DNA of 64,000 nt from Aphrocallistes beatrix (lineage: Eukaryota; Porifera; Hexactinellida; Sceptrulophora; Aphrocallistidae), in the NCBI GenBank assembly GCA_963281255.1, contig OY725496.1:1116001-1180000 (forward strand), given 5' to 3'. Shown here in pieces: positions 43,961 to 52,029 of the stretch. Each line of letters starts with the position of its first letter. The stretch's first letter is position 1. Below the pieces are notes generated by a model. The model ran no database searches, was not told the DNA's origin, and worked only from the letters and a program-made list of their open reading frames with translations. A program made the position numbers and the translations under genes.

Positions 43961-44096
43961 CAAAACAAACTCAAAAAGTATTATATTGAAATAAAATAGG
44001 CCTAAGAGGAATGGCAATAGCGATGTGCGGGAATATTTCATGTATGTATTAAAATTCTACAACTAAATTGGTAAATTAGTAAACATTCATTTGGTT

Positions 44097-44290
44097 GCGA
44101 TGCGCGGCTGGCGGACACTTTGTGGGCGCCTGGGTTCATATTGATTAATCATAAAGGAAATATTATAATCGATATCGCACGAAAAATCACCAAGTTTGTC
44201 AATTTTTGAAATTTTGAGCGTAATGATGACGTCATAACAGAATGATGAGTCATCATTTTTTTGATGATAGTTGTATCATATGTAAATGAG
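44097..44290 (-). mobile_element. Heli-A 3' part, truncated
   Basis: TGCGCGGCTGGCGGACACTT and a following GGGCGCC are the 3' end in minus orientation. The CRE-like TGACGTCA is present. It is cut at about 44290 by the tandem-repeat block. Confidence 0.7.
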
Positions 44291-44320
44291 TGTGAAGTTG
44301 GCAGCGAAATAAATTAACAA

Positions 44321-44840
44321 AATCGAGCACACTTTAACACGCTATAATTGTGATTCCAGGACACGTAGAGAGGTGTCATTTGGAATATAATAATACTAGC
44401 CTAGGAGATTTATGTCATTTAATTTCATTTCAATCTGACATCCCAGTGGCACATGATGAGATTGCAAAATTATGGAAAATTTGAAAAAATATTCACTTTT
44501 CCTAAAATCGAGCACACTTTAACACGCTATAATTGTGATTCCAGGACACGCATAGAGGTGTCATTTGGAATATAGCAATACTAGCCTAGGAGATTTCTGT
44601 CATTTTAATTTCATTTCAATCTGACACCCCAGTGGCACATGATGAGATTGCAAAATTATGGAAAATTTGAAAAAATATTCACATTTCCTAAATCGAGCGC
44701 ACTTTAACACGCTATAATTGCAAATGCAGGACACGTAGAGAGGTGTCATTTGGAATATAGCAATGCTAGCCTAGGAGATTTCTGTCATTTTAATTTCATT
44801 TCAATCTGACATTCCAGTGGCACATGATGTGATTGCAAAG
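44321..44840 (+). repeat. 185-bp tandem repeat, about 2.8 copies
   Basis: Units begin AATCGAGCACACTTTAACAC at 44321, 44506 and 44691 and differ at few positions. It separates two Heli-A pieces. No coding. Confidence 0.92.
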
Positions 44841-45222
44841 TATGATTATACTTACATACTGAGTAACTCAGTATGTAAGTATATAGGGGACTGACACTGT
44901 CAGTCCCCACTGGGAGCACTGCTCAGGTTCAGGAGATACATCCTCATGACAGAGCTAACTGTTTCCCAGCTGCTACATGCTATTTAGTGTTGTTTGTGAG
45001 TGGGAATTAATCTGGAACTGTGGATCTTCTGTTGACAAATTGGATGGAATGACATGGAAGGAAATGAAGAGATATATTGTTTGTTTGTTTTAGTTTTTCT
45101 AGGTGCATTTCTCTACCATATATGCTCGAATAGTCGCAGTTCCTCGAATTCCCATTTCTCCAAAGAGGGTGTTACTTTCAGTCCAGCTGCTAGTACAGTG
45201 AGATAAATCTCAAATACTTCTG
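44841..45222. other. Spacer with two hairpins
   Basis: ACTTACATACTGAGT and its complement at 44852-44882, then GGGGACTGACACTGTCAGTC at 44884-44910, form two adjacent perfect hairpins. Nothing else recognised. Confidence 0.6.
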
Positions 45223-46131
45223 TACTACTGATATAATCGATATCGCACGAAAGATCACCCAATTTGTCAATTTTTAAAATTTTGATGCGTAATGATGACG
45301 AAATAATAGAGTGATGAGTCATCATTTTTTGATGACAGTTGCAGCATATGTGAGGTATATAATATACACATTCTATCGAAATTTCAGGCTTCTATCACTT
45401 AATTAAAATGGCTGAGTTATAGTCGAAAAACTGAAATTTCTAATTATAAAATGGTGACAATGACGTCATAATTCCATGATGAGTCGACATTTTCGTCTGA
45501 GCTCAGAACTTAGTGGAGCCATAGCCAAAAGACTCCCACATTCCAAAAATCAGCTTTCTGCGCTGCAGTTTCTTCAATCAATTCGTTGCAGATATATATA
45601 TATATATAGTATACACTTCCCTACCAAAAGTATTCGTACACCTCAATATTTCCCATTAATATAGTACTAAATGGCTATATTAAAATGATCATGCACTTAA
45701 AATATAAGAGATATAGTTATTTGATTTCAGATTCGTATTCTACGCATTTGAAATACCTATTTTCGAAGTTTCAAATCAATTGCTAATTGCCAAGGATAAA
45801 ATTCCGGACCTGTGCCACCATGTACCACTTTTCTAGAGTCTCCACCACTGTACCAGATGGTGATAGGTGACACAGGATAGCACAGGATGATAAATTTCGG
45901 CATAGTTAAAACTTAATTAATTTGAAAACTCTAAAATAGGTAATTCAAATGCGTAGAATACGAATCTGAAATCAAATATAGTGTATCTCGTCTAGTTTAA
46001 CTGCATGACAGTTCAGTAATAGACGCATTTAATACTATTTTAATGGGAAATATTGAGGTGTACGAATACTTTTGGTAGGGTAGTGTATATATATATATAA
46101 ATAAATATTAATCGAGTTTTAATAGTATGGA
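45223..46131 (-). mobile_element. Heli-A 5' part with nested Tc1-like MITE
   Basis: 5' end TCCATACTATTAAAACTCGA at 46131; the body ends at about 45223 without the GC-rich 3' terminus. A Tc1-like MITE (45614-46085) sits in its (TA)n tract. Confidence 0.8.
45614..46085. mobile_element. Tc1-like MITE with long inverted repeats
   Basis: Ends CACTTCCCTACCAAAAGTAT and ATACTTTTGGTAGGGTAGTG, TA on both sides, arms of about 200 bp. Same class as 27703-28158. Confidence 0.87.
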
Positions 46132-46500
46132 TATATTCATATTTAACACCACCACTGCAAAGCTTGGTTTAAAGATGCAAGCAAGATCTCAACGACTAAT
46201 GTAGGGTATTTCACCATGTAGGATCCGATTTTCGCGCTTTGAAAGTGGTAATCTAAGTATTTTATGAGTTTCTAACATACTATGTATATATGCATATTTT
46301 CACACCTTTTGAAGAAAATCTGATTTCGAGCTAAATGCGAGCTGTCAACGGCTGATATTTTAAGGTGTAGATTCCGATTTTCGCACTTTGAAAGAAATAA
46401 TGTGAATATTTTATGAGCTATTAAATATTGACGTATCCATATTTTCACTCCTATTGAAAAAAATCTTATTTTAGTCTAAAAGCGAGCTTTTCTCTAAAAC
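46132..46500. mobile_element. Family C fragment, inverted and internally repeated
   Basis: Contains the reverse complement of family C body (CCACCACTGCAAAGCTT, AAGATCTCAACGACTAATG). The word GATTTTCGCGCTTTGAAAG occurs twice, about 150 bp apart. No clear termini. Confidence 0.55.
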
Positions 46501-46669
46501 ACTGTATCAGTTGTTCAACACAATACTGATAGTATATCAGAATATCAGCGTAAAGCAAAACAAATTGTATCGAGATATAGAGACACAATTCTAATATTGC
46601 AATGGAATAAGATTGTTAATTATTACCATTCGTAACCAAATCCTTGTAAATACTAGTGTGCTGTTCCAA

Positions 46670-46739
46670 TATAAAATAGCCTTTCGAGACTTGTTCATTC
46701 ACAATACTATCCTATTAGTAATCTTCCAAGTTGAGTAGA
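46670..46739 (+). promoter_or_regulatory. NHL-gene core promoter and leader
   Basis: TATAAAA at 46670-46676, then CTTGTTCATTCACAATACTA and CCAAGTTGAGTAG directly before the ATG. The same order stands before the NHL genes at 56292 and 20177. The likely start of transcription is near TTCATTCACA. Confidence 0.72.
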
Positions 46740-47603
46740 ATGGCCATAGCATTTCCCGACCCACAGCCTGTAGACCACTTAACAGCTGTTGCGAGGAGAG
46801 GTAAAGCTCCTGGTGAACTCTGGAATCCTCGTGGAGTCGTTATAGACACAGCCACTAAACACATATATGTCGCTGAGGGAGGTTCATTTCATAATTTTGC
46901 GAGAGTGTCTACTTTTTCAGAGTCGGGTGAGTACCTAAACAGCTACACTCACGAGTACATGGAATCATTATGGGGAATCGCCGTACATGGAAACAACGTG
47001 TATGTAACGGACTGGGATGTACACGCTGTGTTCCACTTGAAGATAGAGACTGACTTCCGTATGGTGACTATGCAAGGGAGCAGAGGGTCTGGTATCGGAC
47101 AGTTTGATGAACCCCACCAACTCTCCATCTCTACTAATGGAGATGTGCACATAGCTGATGCAAACAACAACATAATCCAAATCCTAGATTGCTCTCTACA
47201 TCCGATGAGAGAGGTAACACATCCATCCATGCACAGACCTTGTGACGTGAAATCAACGGTAGAAGAAATGTACGAACTTAGTTATGTAGATTCTCCTTGT
47301 GTGCATGTATTCAATCATACCGGACATAAGATACGCTCTTTAATCACATGTAGTGGAGGAATACAGCTTGCCCCCATCTTCTTCTGTCTCGACTCCAAAA
47401 AGAATTTAATTATCAGCGATTCGAGTTCATACCAGATCAAGATATTCTCAAACGAAGGAGCTCTCCTCCACACGATAGGGGAACGTGGACACCAAGTAGG
47501 AATGTTTCGTCGTCCTCTTGGATTAGCTCTGACTTCAAATCTAAACTTAGTTACTGTGTCCTCTAACATTGACTACGGACTTCAAATATTTTCTACTCTA
47601 TAA
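46740..47603 (+). CDS. NHL-repeat beta-propeller protein (propeller only)
   Basis: 287 codons from the ATG at 46740 (MAIAFPDPQPVD), chosen over the in-frame TTG at 46731 because the ATG context is shared with both paralogues. Six blades: NPRGVVID, LWGIAVHG, PHQLSIST, PCDVKSTVE, PIFFCLDS and PLGLALTS mark the blade starts, each followed by a strand like VYVTDWDVHAVFHLK. No RING, B-box or coiled coil. Intact. Closest paralogue 56292-57156, then 19269-20177. The 3' flank (47604-47780) is shared with 57157-57330 and 58741-58900. Confidence 0.9.
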   Translation: MAIAFPDPQPVDHLTAVARRGKAPGELWNPRGVVIDTATKHIYVAEGGSFHNFARVSTFSESGEYLNSYTHEYMESLWGIAVHGNNVYVTDWDVHAVFHLKIETDFRMVTMQGSRGSGIGQFDEPHQLSISTNGDVHIADANNNIIQILDCSLHPMREVTHPSMHRPCDVKSTVEEMYELSYVDSPCVHVFNHTGHKIRSLITCSGGIQLAPIFFCLDSKKNLIISDSSSYQIKIFSNEGALLHTIGERGHQVGMFRRPLGLALTSNLNLVTVSSNIDYGLQIFSTL

Positions 47604-47784
47604 ATGTTTTTTTTTTGTGTCATTATGTGTTTGTTTTTCTTTAGTTCCTAATTATACTTTGTGATCTCTATCTCTATTTACTTAAACCTTATTTGCCATT
47701 ACTACCGCTTTAATATGGAACTAACGCCACATAACTATATCTCACAGGTCTTCGAATTCTAGGACAGTAGTGTTTAATAGTAAT
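47604..47784 (+). repeat. NHL-gene 3' duplicon, copy 1
   Basis: T-rich tail, TGTTTGTTTTTCTTTAGTTC, then CACATAACTATATCTCAC. Homologous blocks follow the NHL gene at 56292 (57157-57330) and stand alone at 58741-58900. Confidence 0.7.
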
Positions 47785-48260
47785 GTGGAAATAGTTCGAC
47801 TTTCCAAAATCCGAAATAGTTCGAAATACAGATTTAGGAAATAGTTCGTCTAAAATTGCATTAATTTGTTCGACTAAAAAGTAATTTCGGAAATGGTTCA
47901 ACTTTGCAAAAATAGGAAATAGTTCGACTATGCTCCAAGTGAGTAAAACAAGCAATAAATTTAGTGGAACTATTTCCTATTTGAGTGAGTCGAACTATTT
48001 CTGCAGTCCAATTTGGAAATAGTTCGATTTTCCAAATTGGAAATAGTTCGACTATGCTTTTCAAAAATATAAAATAGTTCGACTTTTTCCAATAGAGTTT
48101 AGTGGAACTTTTAAAGTCGAACTATTTCCGATTTCTGTAATTCGGAACTATTTCTGTTTTTTTAGTCGGACTATTTACTATTTGGTTAAGTCGAACTATT
48201 TTTGTATTCAATTTGGAAATAGTTCGACTTTCCAAAATCGGAAATAGTTCGACTTTTATT
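47785..48260. repeat. GGAAATAGTTCGAC cluster in alternating orientation
   Basis: At least 15 copies of the core GGAAATAGTTCGAC or its complement, in blocks that switch strand about four times (plus to 47935, minus 47955-48000, plus to 48095, minus to 48215, plus to 48260). Could be a multi-hairpin MITE or a scrambled satellite. No coding. Confidence 0.8.
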
Positions 48261-48302
48261 AGTTAACTTTATTACTTGGTACTACTAGTTCAGAACGATA
48301 TA

Positions 48303-48768
48303 CACTACCCAGACAAAAGTATTTGCACACTTCATTATCTTACGTGCATTTAATACTAAAATGGGTCTATTCATGAAGATTAAAACTCCGAAACGGTAAG
48401 TGATACAACTAATCGGGTTTCAAATTCGAAATCTTCGCAATCGAATTAGTTATTGTAGGATATTTCTGATCAATTACTAATTCCCAATTATTTCAAATTA
48501 TCAATCACTGCCACCTTGTGCTACTTATGTCCCTTTTTATCACTATACATGATGGTGATGTACTACCCCTTGTGCCACAAGTTGATAATTTTACTCATTG
48601 GGTTGAGCCATTTGTTAGAAATCTTCAATTATTACTAATTCGAATGTGAAGATTTCGAATCAATAATAGCTCTTAGAATTTGAATACTTTTCCCTTCATG
48701 AAAAGATCAGTTTAGTACTATTTGTATGGGGAAGAATATAGTGTACAAATACTTTTGTCCGGTTAGTG
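48303..48768. mobile_element. Tc1-like MITE with long inverted repeats
   Basis: Ends CACTACCCAGACAAAAGTAT and ATACTTTTGTCCGGTTAGTG with TA on both flanks. The arms are more diverged than in 27703-28158. Confidence 0.83.
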
Positions 48769-48823
48769 TATAAGAATAGTCTAGAAACTCAAATTAATTA
48801 AATCTTTTATTGTCGATTTAGTG

Positions 48824-49062
48824 CAGGGGTGCTCAAACTTTTAAATCTACGGGCCACTTTAAAAATTAGGCTCCGCCTTACGGGCCACAAATCATAGATC
48901 GCCTCTGGCTTTAGTTAAATTCTATATGGTGTTTAGAAAAAACAATTATTATCTGACGATTGAAGCACTTCAATCTACTGTATATATGTGAATAATGAAA
49001 ACAAGCGAATTATCCGCGGACCACAGCGAATGGTCTCGCGGGCCACCGTTTGAGCACCCTTG
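48824..49062. mobile_element. hAT-like MITE with 8-bp duplication
   Basis: Ends CAGGGGTGCTCAAACTTTT and CGTTTGAGCACCCTTG are inverted repeats resembling widespread hAT termini. Exact target duplication ATTTAGTG at 48816-48823 and 49063-49070. 239 bp, no coding. Confidence 0.9.
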
Positions 49063-49070
49063 ATTTAGTG

Positions 49071-49569
49071 CGTATTTCTCTAGGTTAACTTCTTCATAAC
49101 AAACTAACCTTAAATAGCGGACACTTTAGTAAATCTCTCTCCCTATAAATGGTCCTTTACTGATAATCTAATTATTTAGCTCTAACTTGTAAACTATCTC
49201 TTTTTTGTCAAAAAAATTATTGTGAAAGAGGATGTCAACTCTCAACCAACTTGAAGGAGAAAAACGAAGCTCTAAACTCTGGATTCATAATGGTAAAGGG
49301 TATTAAAGGAAAGAGAAACTCAAAGTAACCTGTTTCTTCGCTGTCGTTAATTAAAGAAAGACTACTGCAAAGGACGAGGAGTAATCAGAACAAATATGTT
49401 ACTACTGTAAACTACCATGAAACGGGATTTGTGGATTTGATTCAAAAATGGATGTTTCTATAAATGAGAAAATTAATTAAAAGTGATAACTGATGACAAT
49501 GAAGGTGAAAAAAGAAAACAAAATCTGAAAAATTTAAAAAGGAAAAAATGAAGGTGAAAAATGTAAACA
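49071..49569. other. Spacer, nothing recognised
   Basis: AT-rich sequence without a supported gene or repeat terminus. Confidence 0.45.
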
Positions 49570-50070
49570 AAGGATGCGGGATTGCAAAACTTAGTGGGAT
49601 TGCAGGACTTAGCGGGATTGCAGGACTTAGCGGGATTGTAAGACTTAGCGGGATTGTAGGACCTAGCGGGATTGCAGGACCTAGTGTAATTGCAAGACAT
49701 AGCGGAATTGCATTACTTAGCGGGATTGTAGGACCTAGCGGGATTGTGGGACCTAGCGGGATTGCAGGACTTAGCGGGATTGTAGGACTTAGCGGGATTG
49801 CAGGACCTAGCGGGACTGAAGAACTTAGCGGGATTGTATTACTTAGCGGGATTGTATTACTTAGCGGGATTGTATTACTTAGCGGGATTGTAGGACTTAG
49901 CGGGATTGCAGGACCTAGCGGGACTGAAGAACTTAGCGGGATTGTATTACTTAGCGGGATTGTATTACTTAGCGGGATTGTAGGACCTAGCGGGACTGCA
50001 GAACTTAGCGGGATTGCAGGACCTAGCGGGATTGTAAGAATTAGCGGGATTGCAGGACCTAAAAAAAAAT
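49570..50070. repeat. 18-bp minisatellite, about 27 copies
   Basis: Unit GGGATTGTAGGACTTAGC with variants (GCAGGACCTAGC, GTATTACTTAGC). Higher-order order is visible: a block of about 110 bp (GGACTGAAGAACTTAGC followed by GTATTAC units) recurs. 18 is a multiple of three, so long open frames of 211 and 237 codons appear on both strands; they are artefacts. The array runs straight into a Heli-B 3' end. Confidence 0.96.
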
Positions 50071-50077
50071 TCCCAAA

Positions 50078-50174
50078 ATATGTTAGATTAAGTAACTCCA
50101 GGCGCCCGCAGGGCGACTCTGCGAACACGCAGTGTCCGCAAGCCGCGCAGCACAAGCAAGCGAAGCGTGCTTGT
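50078..50174 (+). mobile_element. Heli-B 3' terminus joined to the minisatellite
   Basis: TTCCCAAAATATGTTAGATT, then GGCGCCCGCAGGGCG and the end GCAAGCGAAGCGTGCTTG followed by T. The Heli-B body is absent and the 18-bp array takes its place. Confidence 0.8.
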
Positions 50175-50359
50175 ATTTATTAATATGAATAGACATAATG
50201 TTAAGTAATTTTTAATAAGAATCGTTTATAGATTCCGTCATCATTTACTACAGATCCATCATATTTCCATCCAAAGTAAAGCGGGAAAGGAATTGTGGCT
50301 ACAGGCAAATGGAAACACGATATTTGAAGAGAACAAAACAGAAGAAATAATCCCGGCTA
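50175..50359. other. Spacer upstream of recombinase-related sequence
   Basis: An open stretch reading SIIFPSKVKREKELWLQANG can be seen at 50243-50305; it may be decayed coding sequence of the element that follows. Confidence 0.3.
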
Positions 50360-50650
50360 ATGGAGGAAAACGAAGATTATCACAATATGGATAGCGAAAG
50401 GTCAATTTCTGACGAAAATGATAGGTTCTCTAATGATATAAACGTCAAAAAAATATCATATCCTGATATATCCGATGAAGACTCTATAATCTACCCTGAG
50501 TCACCAACTACTTCGGATAATCTATAGGGAAGTGATGAGAACCAATTGCCCTCCAAAACTGACTTTCCAAATCAAAACGGAATATTTGAGATATTTTTCA
50601 GCATTCATGCTATTCTTACACCAGAATTACAAACACACATTCAATCTTGA
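50360..50650 (+). other. Acidic coding-like stretch upstream of the recombinase
   Basis: Reads MEENEDYHNMDSERSISDEN at its start and remains rich in Asp, Glu and Ser. Such acidic N-termini are common upstream of eukaryotic tyrosine recombinases, and its position 370 bp before the recombinase frame suggests the same element. Not intact. 50890-50925 is a Helitron 3'-end remnant (GCTAGCAAGCGAAGCGCGCT). Confidence 0.4.
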
Positions 50651-51015
50651 AATATACAGCAATATTGAAAAAAGAATTGAAAGGTAATTCCCATTTCTAT
50701 ATAATTTATTGTAAATATTACTATAGATGAGTAAGTTCATAATTTTGATGAATATATATTATTCATCTAAGCTGGTACTCGTAAAATCACATCGGAAATT
50801 TTTAATCATACTGAGGTATTTTACACAACAAAGTACTCGTCGTACATAGCGTATTACAATTCAAATATATAGTGACCACCCTAATATATAACCTCGCAGC
50901 GCTAGCAAGCGAAGCGCGCTTTATATATTAAATACTCATTTATTCCCATCTCTCATCCTGTTTATTAACAGAATATACTTAATATACAAAATTTTAAAAA
51001 CAACAATCAGAAATA

Positions 51016-51816
51016 GTGATTAATACATTTTTTAAAATACCTGATATCAACCTTGTTAGCAATTGTTTTAAGTATGTAAAAAACTTTTGTAGGTGGCATG
51101 TCAGCTTAAAAAAGATGTCAAAAAGGGAAAATATCGATAAGAGGAGAAAGTCTGAGCACGAGACACCCAACAACATCAGCTGTATTGAAAAATATCTGAC
51201 TAGCAACATTAGGGCGGAATTGTTGCAAGGAATATTAAATCATAGCAAAGACATAAAAATTTCTCAACAAAAATATTTTAACTATCGTGCAGCACTAATA
51301 GGGGAAGTAATCTATCGAAGTGCACAGAGAAGTGGAGTCATTCATGGCATGAAAAAAAAAGAAGTGGCCAATGCCAAATTTAATGGTGAAAATTTAAAGA
51401 TAATAGTGTATGAGCACAAAAATGGGAAATTAAAACCAGCTGTAGTGTTCTTAGAAAAATTAGCCTCAGAAGCATTTATAAAATTTCTGAAATATATCCT
51501 CCCAAAAATAGAAACGCCATTTGATTTAGATGGACCATTTTTCATTTCGTATAATGGAAATAAGATAAGCCATCAAGGGATAAAACAAAGTTTACAAAGG
51601 TTATCAACTTTATCAGGGACGCATAAGAGTATTACTTCTACACAATCAAGGATAGCGGCAGCCACTTTCATTGCTAATAATAATCCTGAGAGTACACAAA
51701 TTGTAGCAGACTATATGCAACATGAGGCCAGTACCGCAAATAAGTACTATCGCCAAATGGGAGGCGGAAGCCAACTCAAAAATGCATTTGATGTAATTGG
51801 AAAAATGAAATATTAA
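51016..51816 (+). CDS. Tyrosine recombinase (Crypton-like) catalytic domain
   Basis: 266 codons; no ATG at the left edge of the frame (first in-frame ATG at 51115, MSKRENIDKRRK), so the true start may lie in an upstream exon. Motifs along the frame fit the tyrosine-recombinase fold: the first catalytic Arg region YRSAQRSGVIHGMKKKEVA, the beta-hairpin Lys region VYEHKNGKLKPAVV, the box-II-like stretch THKSITSTQSRIAAATFIA (Arg in the expected place, the usual His shifted or replaced) and the C-terminal DYMQHEASTANKYYRQ carrying the His and the nucleophilic Tyr. The element could be a Crypton; a DIRS-type relative cannot be excluded, as no reverse transcriptase or termini are seen. The domain itself looks whole. 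Confidence 0.8.
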   Translation: MINTFFKIPDINLVSNCFKYVKNFCRWHVSLKKMSKRENIDKRRKSEHETPNNISCIEKYLTSNIRAELLQGILNHSKDIKISQQKYFNYRAALIGEVIYRSAQRSGVIHGMKKKEVANAKFNGENLKIIVYEHKNGKLKPAVVFLEKLASEAFIKFLKYILPKIETPFDLDGPFFISYNGNKISHQGIKQSLQRLSTLSGTHKSITSTQSRIAAATFIANNNPESTQIVADYMQHEASTANKYYRQMGGGSQLKNAFDVIGKMKY

Positions 51817-52029
51817 AGGAGTTAAGTACAAATATATTCAATAAACTAAAATAGATGGATCTAAATCATAAATATAGGATAAAGGAAACACAAGCAAGAG
51901 TTCCGAGGACAAGAAGCCAGAAAGAGATGATAAAGGAATTACAGAAATTAAGAATATAAAAAGAAAAGGATCTAGAGGAACTTAGAATTACAAACTATTA
52001 GCGTGAAATTGATTCAATTATTAACGAAA
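51817..52029. other. 3' flank of the recombinase gene
   Basis: A-rich, with lysine/arginine/glutamate-coding-like words (ACAAGAAGCCAGAAAGAGAT) but no supported frame. Confidence 0.35.

Larger units (their letters stand above)
40267..43970 (-). mobile_element. Broken autonomous Helitron (RepHel)
   Basis: Minus-strand element whose 3' end (40267, GC-rich terminus ending CTTG then T, decayed hairpins) and last 420 bp are Heli-A sequence. Upstream of that are helicase and Rep coding remnants up to about 43970, where the N-terminal homology stops; the 5' terminus is missing. The Rep N-domain, the HUH (HAH) motif and helicase motifs I-III can be recognised. The frame is broken in several places and a foreign segment lies at 42246-42470. 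Not functional as it stands. It is the likely relative of the protein source that mobilised Heli-A. Confidence 0.85.

Noticed and set aside
49442-50183. Open frames of 237 and 211 codons with Pro/Ser/Ile or Gly/Ile/Ser repeats
   Set aside because: The 18-bp minisatellite is a multiple of three, so it stays open in both directions; no start context or domain supports a gene.
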